Below the pieces are notes generated by a model. It made no database searches. It had not been told where the DNA came from and worked only from the letters and a program-made list of their open reading frames with translations. 12,925 bases of DNA from JACQRW01 sp964371935 (GTDB lineage Bacteria; Patescibacteriota; Minisyncoccia; Sungbacterales; HO2-52-23): assembly GCA_964371935.1 (NCBI GenBank), contig CAYJOT010000019.1, positions 1 to 12,925 of the forward strand. The letters are read 5' to 3'. The position numbers were made by a program, and so were the translations under genes. Positions 1 through 3,778 of this stretch are shown here, piece by piece; position 1 is the stretch's first letter; every line of letters starts with the position of its first letter.

Positions 1-21
1 CCTACGGCACGCCCACTCCTT

Positions 22-36
22 GGTTGATTCTCAACC
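22..36. repeat. 15-nt triloop hairpin downstream of tRNA-Leu
   Basis: Perfect inverted repeat GGTTGA-TTC-TCAACC (6-3-6). It lies in the 50-base spacer beyond the 3' end of tRNA-Leu. No T-run follows on the minus strand, so it is not a typical intrinsic terminator. It has the same 6-3-6 layout and TTC triloop as the hairpins in the palindromic element at 173-202. Kinship to that family is an inference. Nothing else is recognised in positions 1-50. Confidence 0.5.
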
Positions 37-50
37 GCTAAGTTCCATTC

Positions 51-137
51 TGGTGCCCGGGGTGGGATTTGAACCCACAAGCCCCTTCGAGCAAGGGATT
101 TTAAGTCCCTCGTGTTTGCCAATTTCACCACCCGGGC
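51..137 (-). tRNA. tRNA-Leu (anticodon UAA)
   Basis: The minus strand folds as a class II tRNA. The acceptor GCCCGGG (137-131) pairs with CCCGGGC (60-54), followed by discriminator A and an encoded CCA (53-51). The anticodon stem AGGGA/TCCCT closes the loop CTTAAAA, giving anticodon UAA. A long variable arm and a T-arm GTGGG-TTCAAAT-CCCAC follow. The long variable arm, UAA anticodon and A73 identify leucine. It is the last gene of the minus-strand tRNA group downstream of rbfA. Only 15 bases separate it from the tRNA-Cys-like 3' fragment upstream. Confidence 0.96.
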
Positions 138-152
138 AAATTGTTTTTTACA

Positions 153-207
153 TAAGGCGCAGGAGGGATTCGTCCCGCTTCGCGGGATCTCGCGTAGCGA
201 GACACCC
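153..207 (-). pseudogene. tRNA-Cys-like 3' fragment interrupted in its T-loop
   Basis: The 20 bases at 153-172 are identical to 221-240, the 3' end of the intact tRNA-Cys (half T-arm, acceptor strand, U73). On the minus strand the fragment reads GGGTG (207-203), then a 30-bp insert (202-173), then CGAATCCCTCC. In the intact gene GGGTG and CGAATCCCTCC are directly joined, so the insert sits inside the T-loop. Upstream of GGGTG the match to tRNA-Cys ends. No 5' half is present here, so no tRNA can be made. It could be a remnant of an older tRNA-Cys copy or a duplicated attachment-like 3' end. Confidence 0.75.
173..202. repeat. Palindromic element B: two tandem 15-nt hairpins
   Basis: Thirty bases made of two perfect 6-3-6 hairpins back to back: TCCCGC-TTC-GCGGGA, then TCTCGC-GTA-GCGAGA. 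It interrupts the T-loop of the tRNA-Cys-like fragment. It shares the 15-base core GATCTCGCGTAGCGA and a preceding GCTTCGC with element A at 548-590, so the two belong to one repeat family. The design resembles small nested palindromes known as dispersed repeats in cyanobacteria and Rickettsia. No homology to those is claimed. Confidence 0.75.
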
Positions 208-222
208 AACCTTTCCATCCTA

Positions 223-295
223 AGGCGCAGGAGGGATTCGCACCCTCGTATAATGGTTTTGCAGACCATCGCGTTAGCTTCTTCGCCACTGCGCC
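223..295 (-). tRNA. tRNA-Cys (anticodon GCA)
   Basis: The acceptor GGCGCAG (295-289) pairs with CTGCGCC (230-224). The anticodon stem ATGGT/ACCAT closes loop CTGCAAA, giving anticodon GCA. The T-arm is GAGGG-TGCGAAT-CCCTC. The discriminator is U73 (position 223), the main cysteine identity element. CCA is not encoded, unlike the neighbouring tRNA-Leu. The first 22 bases of the gene also form the last codons and stop of the GIY-YIG reading frame that runs in from upstream. Broken relatives of this tRNA lie on both sides (153-207 and 542-624), which makes this the only intact cysteine tRNA in the window. Confidence 0.96.
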
Positions 296-534
296 ACATT
301 ATATTTCTTTTTCGACAACTCTTTTTGTTGATGAGACTTGAGGAAATACTCTTGCTGAACTGCTTCGCTCCGAGTTAAGAACCCCTGATATTCCAAAAGT
401 CGCCAAGGTCTATATGCTTTTGTGGAACGAACTTTTCCTTGATTGTGGAGTGCGAATCTTTTTTATACATCAGCCGTACTGCCAATATACATATCATTAT
501 TTATTTGACTCATCAAGACATACGCATAATACAT
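274..534 (-). pseudogene. GIY-YIG endonuclease pseudogene (in-frame UAA)
   Basis: Reading from ATG at 534 gives about 86 residues with one internal stop. The start reads MYYAYVL and is followed by MYIGSTADV (the GIY and YIG halves). Then come K-R-F, HNQGKVRSTKAYRPW, a catalytic-type glutamate in SEAVQQEYFLKSH, and a lysine-rich end. This matches the small single-domain GIY-YIG proteins of about 80-95 aa. Codon 24 (465-463) is TAA, exactly where the family has a polar residue just before the conserved Arg. The frame is otherwise open on both sides, so the lesion looks recent. The final codons (VAQWRRS and stop) are encoded by the 5' part of tRNA-Cys. Several genes here end in UAA, so recoding is unlikely. 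No upstream promoter was recognised. Confidence 0.85.
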
Positions 535-541
535 AGTGGAA

Positions 542-624
542 GTTTTGTCATGGCTTCGCCAGATCTCGCGTAGCGATGGCGTAGCCATGACAGACCATTG
601 CGTTAGCTTCTTCACCACGGCACC
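542..624 (-). pseudogene. tRNA-Cys-like 5' half interrupted in the anticodon loop
   Basis: The minus strand from 624 to 591 matches the first 34 bases of the intact tRNA-Cys at 30 of 34 positions, through the D-arm and 5' anticodon stem up to CTG. A 43-bp palindrome (590-548) follows, and then CAAAAC (547-542) resumes. The intact gene reads CTG-CAAAAC without a break, so the insert splits the anticodon loop. After CAAAAC the similarity ends, and the GIY-YIG frame begins eight bases further on. The acceptor strand has changed to GGTGCCG and no partner CGGCACC lies nearby, so it cannot fold as a full tRNA. It begins four bases after the rbfA stop. Confidence 0.78.
548..590. repeat. Palindromic element A: 43-bp nested palindrome
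   Basis: The ends TCATGGC and GCCATGA are inverted copies. Inside lie TGGC-TTC-GCCA, TCGC-GTA-GCGA and ATGGC-GTA-GCCAT, all stems closed by TTC or GTA triloops. It shares the core GATCTCGCGTAGCGA and a preceding GCTTCGC with element B (173-202). It sits exactly between CTG and CAAAAC of a tRNA-Cys anticodon loop. It has no coding capacity and is far too short for a group I intron. Confidence 0.78.
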
Positions 625-628
625 ATAA

Positions 629-979
629 TTATATCTCTCCCGCGCGCCTCAATTCCGCAAGCGATTTTTCCACCCGTTCGCGGCGGTCTTCGGCGCTATC
701 CGGCACAAAACGGATCTGGGGAACCGGGCGCATGCGCACTGCGCGGTTGAGCGTCTGCTGGATCGGATAAATATTTTTCTCGAATATCACCGAAACTTCC
801 GATCCAGTCGCGCCCAGCACCGAGAAAAAAACGGTTGCGTATCGCGCGTCTTTGGAAATAATCATGCGCGTGAGCGTGACCAGACACCCATCGGGAAACT
901 CAAGCTCGCGATCAATGATTTTACTCACCTCTTCTTTCAGGAACACGCTCAATTGTTCAATGCGGCGCGGCGATGGCAT
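629..979 (-). CDS. rbfA: Ribosome-binding factor A
   Basis: RbfA binds the 30S subunit during late maturation of 16S rRNA and is a single KH-like domain. The 116 residues match the family's usual length. Recognisable parts are the N-terminal RIEQLSVFLKEEVSKII helix, the central VTLTRMIISKDARYATVFFSVLG strands (residues about 34-57) and the C-terminal segment VRMRPVPQIRFVPDSAEDRRERVEKSL, which corresponds to the family's R..PeL.F..D.s......i..L motif. It starts three bases after the infB stop, a common bacterial pairing that suggests co-transcription. No Shine-Dalgarno sequence lies in the gap, so translation is probably coupled to infB. Its TAA stop is four bases from the broken tRNA-Cys 5' half. 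Confidence 0.95.
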   Translation of the reverse strand: MPSPRRIEQLSVFLKEEVSKIIDRELEFPDGCLVTLTRMIISKDARYATVFFSVLGATGSEVSVIFEKNIYPIQQTLNRAVRMRPVPQIRFVPDSAEDRRERVEKSLAELRRAGEI

Positions 980-982
980 AGG

Positions 983-2521
983 TCAATTTAATTTCTGCCT
1001 GGTAACTTCTTCAAGGAATGCCTCGATCATATCGCCTTCAATGATCGGCGTTTTGGTCTCGACCAGCATGCCGAATTCCGACCCTTTTTCCACAGTGTCC
1101 GCGTCGGACTTGTTGCGCTGGAGTTGTACCAGCGCACCGGTTCCAATCACCTCGCGCATGCGCGAAATTTCGATCTTGGCGCTTTTTTTCACCATTCCAC
1201 TTTCCACGCGTGCGCCAACCACCTGCCGGTTGCCGTCTTTCTTGAAAATCTTCAGGATTTTCGCCCTGCCAAGCGAACTGCGCGTGATCTGCGGCGGAAT
1301 AATCTCCTCCATTTTCTTGCGCGCCTCATCAAGTATCTCGTAGATCACGTCCCGGCGGATGATCCGGACATGCTCGTGTTCGGCAAGCATGGCTGCAGTC
1401 ACGTTAATACCCACCTTGAATCCCACGATCGTGACCAACTTCGTCGCAAGCGCCAGTTTTACGTCAGATTCGTTAATATCCCCGGCCTGGCTTCGCAGAA
1501 TTTTAACGCCGACAAAATCCGAATCAAGCTTTGCAAGCGCCTCCTCAAGCGCTTCTTTCGAACCGGACACATCGGCTTTGATGATGAGATGAAAAACCGG
1601 CTTGTCTTTATCGTGAGGCGCGACTTCTTGCTGAACCAACGCCTCTTGCTCCGGCTCCGGCACAACAGGAAGTGCCACGCGATACGCTTCGGCTTCAGCT
1701 CTGGTCGTAAATGCATGGAACCTATCGCCGACAACCGGTGTCTCGCGCAGACCCGTGATTCTGACCGGCGATGAAGGATTTGCTTTGGCAACCGGATGCC
1801 CGAGAAAATTTTCAAAAATTTTTATGCTCTCAAGCGATCTGCCGATCACGAGCGCATGGTCTTTGCGAAGCGTGCCATCGCGTACCAAAAGAGTCGCGCT
1901 GATGCCGCGGCGGTTGTCGCGCTCGGTCTCAAGCACGACTCCCTCTGCGAGCCGCCCCGGATGCGCCGTAAAGTGCTGCATATCTGCCAGCAACAGCAGG
2001 AGCCCCAGAAGATCATCCATGCGGGCTCCCGTCTGCGCGCTAATCTCAACCGACGGAATTTTTCCGCCATACGATTCAACCAGCACGTTTTCTTTGGCCA
2101 GCTCCTGCTTGACCCGCTCCGGATTGGCTTCCGGCTTGTCAATCTTATTGATCGCGATTACATAGGGCAGATCGTTTTCCTCCGCGATGCGAAGCGCCTC
2201 GACCGTCTGCGGCTTTATGCCCTCGTCCGCCGCCACCACGATCACCGCAAGATCCGCAACTTTTGCTCCGCGCGAACGCAGTTTGGAAAACAGTTCGTGT
2301 CCGGGCGTGTCAATAAACGTAATACTGCGCTCACCCTGCGCCACTTCGTACGCGCCAATATGCTGGGTGATGCCGCCGGATTCAGACGCGACCACTTTTG
2401 TTTTCCGGTACCAGTCGAGAATGGTTGTTTTGCCATGATCAATATGCCCCATGACCACCACAATGGGTGGCCGGGTTATTTCCTGTTCTTTCTTTTGCTC
2501 CGTATTTTTTTGTTCGATCAT
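983..2521 (-). CDS. infB: Translation initiation factor IF-2 (short form)
   Basis: This GTPase places initiator tRNA on the 30S subunit and promotes 50S joining. G motifs are clear: G1 GHIDHGKT (25-32), G2 GGITQHIGAY (49-58), G3 DTPGH (71-75), G4 NKID (125-128) and G5 SAQTG (161-165). A beta-barrel domain follows, then the IF-2 domain 3 (about 305-405) and the C-terminal fMet-tRNA-binding C2 barrel (about 415-508, ending GDMIEAF). At 512 aa it is much shorter than typical bacterial IF-2 of 700-900 aa. Only about 18 charged residues precede the G domain, so the N-terminal region is essentially missing. That is common in reduced genomes. The start ATG overlaps the DUF4446 stop in ATGA, indicating translational coupling. 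Confidence 0.97.
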   Translation of the reverse strand: MIEQKNTEQKKEQEITRPPIVVVMGHIDHGKTTILDWYRKTKVVASESGGITQHIGAYEVAQGERSITFIDTPGHELFSKLRSRGAKVADLAVIVVAADEGIKPQTVEALRIAEENDLPYVIAINKIDKPEANPERVKQELAKENVLVESYGGKIPSVEISAQTGARMDDLLGLLLLLADMQHFTAHPGRLAEGVVLETERDNRRGISATLLVRDGTLRKDHALVIGRSLESIKIFENFLGHPVAKANPSSPVRITGLRETPVVGDRFHAFTTRAEAEAYRVALPVVPEPEQEALVQQEVAPHDKDKPVFHLIIKADVSGSKEALEEALAKLDSDFVGVKILRSQAGDINESDVKLALATKLVTIVGFKVGINVTAAMLAEHEHVRIIRRDVIYEILDEARKKMEEIIPPQITRSSLGRAKILKIFKKDGNRQVVGARVESGMVKKSAKIEISRMREVIGTGALVQLQRNKSDADTVEKGSEFGMLVETKTPIIEGDMIEAFLEEVTRQKLN

Positions 2522-3000
2522 ATTGATGTGTCATTTTTGACATTTTTACTTATCGTCTCCTCCAGTGCGGCTTTCTCCTCTGCCGACAGCTGGTGGCGTG
2601 ACCGCCCGCGGTTAATCTGCTTCCCATAGATGCGCACGCCCTCGCGCGCGAAGAGCGACGACACCATCACGCCCGTATTTTCGGCATCAAGCAGAACCAG
2701 GATAAAACTGTTGTCTCCCCCAGTATCCTGAAACGGGTTAAACCGGACAAACCCGATCTTTTGCAAACTTACCCCCGCAACCTGCTCCGCATACTGCAGC
2801 CGCGGCCGCAGTTCTTCAAGCTGCGCTTCAAGCCGACTCAATCGTCTGACAACTTCCGCATGCATGTCATCACCGGCCATCTCCACCCCCCCGTACAGCT
2901 TTCGCACCTTTTTCTGAAGACCGGAAACATGCCACGCGCCAACGCCCCAGCTTACGATCAATAATCCAAGTAAAATAAAAAAATGATAGCTCGTAGCCAT
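2518..3000 (-). CDS. DUF4446 family membrane protein
   Basis: The 160-residue product from ATG at 3000 begins MATSYHFF. It has one membrane span (about residues 6-24), then a coiled-coil-like region (about 50-75, RRLSRLEAQLEELRPRL). The family core follows: KIGFVRFNPFQDTGGDNSFILVLLD, then a segment ending REGVRIYGKQI and a final LSAEEKAAL. These match DUF4446, a family of unknown function. An in-frame ATG at 3054 would add 18 polar residues and directly abuts a TAG at 3057-3055. The 3000 start is preferred because a promoter ends seven bases before it and the membrane span then lies at the N-terminus. It heads the infB-rbfA transcript and overlaps infB by four bases. Confidence 0.85.
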   Translation of the reverse strand: MATSYHFFILLGLLIVSWGVGAWHVSGLQKKVRKLYGGVEMAGDDMHAEVVRRLSRLEAQLEELRPRLQYAEQVAGVSLQKIGFVRFNPFQDTGGDNSFILVLLDAENTGVMVSSLFAREGVRIYGKQINRGRSRHQLSAEEKAALEETISKNVKNDTSI

Positions 3001-3007
3001 ATCAGCC

Positions 3008-3036
3008 AGTGTAAAGGTTTTTTCCCGATCCGTCCA
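3008..3036 (-). promoter_or_regulatory. Promoter of DUF4446-infB-rbfA
   Basis: TGGACG (3036-3031), a 17-base spacer, then TACACT (3013-3008), seven bases before ATG at 3000. Each box matches consensus at four of six positions. The predicted transcript would start at or next to the ATG, so it would be leaderless. This spacing supports ATG 3000 over ATG 3054. Confidence 0.5.
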
Positions 3037-3054
3037 GCTCTGGCGGCTCAACAT

Positions 3055-3147
3055 CTACGAAAAATTCGATGCCTCTTGTCTCTGGCGGAATTCGCGCTCT
3101 ATCTCGTCGCGGTCGCGGCCGTATTTGAGGCGGGAGAGTTCTTTGAT
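3055..3147 (-). pseudogene. Orphan 3' tail of the VirD4/TraG-like ATPase gene
   Basis: Read from 3147 to the TAG at 3055, this encodes 30 residues (IKELSRLKYGRDRDEIE to EASNFS) identical to the C-terminus of the ATPase at 3779-6235 except for one Val/Ile change. Positions 3056-3147 and 3780-3871 align over 92 bp with nine mismatches and no gaps. Most mismatches are silent, and several fall in the RQRQ codons. The pattern indicates two alleles that diverged under selection rather than decay after a simple duplication. The HigBA pair lies exactly between the two copies. The tail has no start codon or upstream domain of its own. Confidence 0.88.
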
Positions 3148-3155
3148 ATGTCTCA

Positions 3156-3434
3156 CTACTTTGCGCTCACTGATACTTTTAACTTCATATTAAGCGCATC
3201 GGCAATTTTGAAAAGAAATGCGATGCTCGGGTTATAGGTTCCGGATTCAAGACGCGAGATCGCGGATTGCTTCGTGCCGATCTTTTGGGCGAGTTCCTCC
3301 TGGGTCAATTGCTTGTTCAGGCGCCCCCTGATAAGCAGGGTGATTACTTCAAATTCAGGACCAAGCGCTTCATACGATCTCCGCACCTCCCGATTCCGCA
3401 ATATTTGGTTTTTGAAATCGCGATAGTTTTTCAT
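3156..3434 (-). CDS. HigA-like XRE-family antitoxin
   Basis: The 92-aa protein has an N-terminal helical region (1-30) and a helix-turn-helix (about 34-85). In it LTQEELAQKIG (43-53), QSAISRLESG (56-65) and the motif NPSIAFLFKIADAL are typical of XRE/Cro repressors that act as HigA antitoxins. It should neutralise the upstream toxin by direct binding and repress its own promoter. It follows the toxin by 15 bases, in the toxin-first order characteristic of HigBA. A strong internal promoter at 3442-3469 would let it be made separately from the toxin, with ATG at or next to the transcript start. It ends just before the duplicated ATPase tail. Confidence 0.88.
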   Translation of the reverse strand: MKNYRDFKNQILRNREVRRSYEALGPEFEVITLLIRGRLNKQLTQEELAQKIGTKQSAISRLESGTYNPSIAFLFKIADALNMKLKVSVSAK

Positions 3435-3441
3435 AACTATG

Positions 3442-3469
3442 AGTATAACTTATATGTTATGTTTGTCAA
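3442..3469 (-). promoter_or_regulatory. Internal antitoxin promoter with palindromic operator
   Basis: Consensus TTGACA (3469-3464), a 16-base spacer, then TATACT (3447-3442), seven bases before the antitoxin ATG at 3434. The -35 box lies within the last codons of the toxin. A near-palindrome ATAAC-T-TATA-T-GTTAT (3445-3460) covers the spacer and part of the -10, and a related ATAACTAT occurs at 3433-3440. XRE antitoxins commonly bind such sites to repress their own genes. That role is inferred. Confidence 0.62.
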
Positions 3470-3773
3470 GCAACGCAGCAAGCTTCTGCGATGCAACCAT
3501 TATTTCCTTTCGCGGAATGCGCTGGCTTTTCTTGAGAAACCCGTGCACCAACACAATCCCATCTTTCACAAAGGCATAGAAAATCCTCACTTCCTGTTTG
3601 CCGCGAACGCGCAGTTCAAAAAGGTCTCTATCGACTTTTTTGCTGTGAGGCGCCCCGAGCTGGTTCCCAAACATCTCGAGCAGATCAACAGTACGCAAGA
3701 CCTTCGCAAGCGCGGGAGTTTCTAAAGAAGCGATGAATATCTCAAGGGTGGAATCGAAAAAGACTATTTTCAT
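3450..3773 (-). CDS. HigB/RelE-type toxin (Gp49-like family)
   Basis: The 107-aa protein matches the phage Gp49-like/HigB group of RelE-fold ribosome-dependent mRNA interferases. The conserved stretch is LFELRVRGKQEVRIFYAF (51-68, with R63), then VLVHGFLKKSQRIP (74-87, with H77, K81 and K82) and EIMVASQKLA. Such toxins cut mRNA in the ribosomal A site, and the basic residues and histidine are the expected active-site groups. It starts five bases after the ATPase stop with no Shine-Dalgarno sequence, so it probably depends on read-through and coupling from that operon. Together with the antitoxin it forms a cassette inserted between two copies of the ATPase 3' end. Confidence 0.88.
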   Translation of the reverse strand: MKIVFFDSTLEIFIASLETPALAKVLRTVDLLEMFGNQLGAPHSKKVDRDLFELRVRGKQEVRIFYAFVKDGIVLVHGFLKKSQRIPRKEIMVASQKLAALLDKHNI

Positions 3774-3778
3774 TGTTT

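Noticed and set aside
153..240. attL/attR of an integrated element (20-bp direct repeat of the tRNA-Cys 3' end)
   Set aside because: Only 48 bases lie between the copies and no integrase is present. It is better treated as a tRNA remnant.
20..378. Plus-strand open frames across the tRNA region
   Set aside because: They translate through tRNA-Leu and tRNA-Cys in antisense and have no homology.
439..452. T-arm-like sequence GGAGTGCGAATC suggesting another tRNA piece
   Set aside because: It is on the opposite strand to the other tRNA pieces and is explained by codons of the GIY-YIG pseudogene.
463..465. Alternative genetic code reading UAA as an amino acid
   Set aside because: UAA ends rbfA, the ATPase, the toxin and AbiEii at sensible family lengths, so UAA is a normal stop here.
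542..624. Group I intron in a split functional tRNA-Cys
   Set aside because: The insert is 43 bp, far below intron size, and the sequence after CAAAAC does not resume the tRNA 3' half.
852..1774. Other plus-strand open frames over rbfA and infB
   Set aside because: Antisense shadows of conserved genes with low-complexity products and no start signals.
1796..2629. Long open frame on the plus strand opposite infB
   Set aside because: It is antisense to a clearly conserved IF-2 gene, its product resembles no family, and its length follows from the codon usage of infB.
3031..3050. Terminator hairpin between the orphan tail and DUF4446
   Set aside because: The best stem (CCAG/CTGG) has too small a loop, a bulge and no following T-run.
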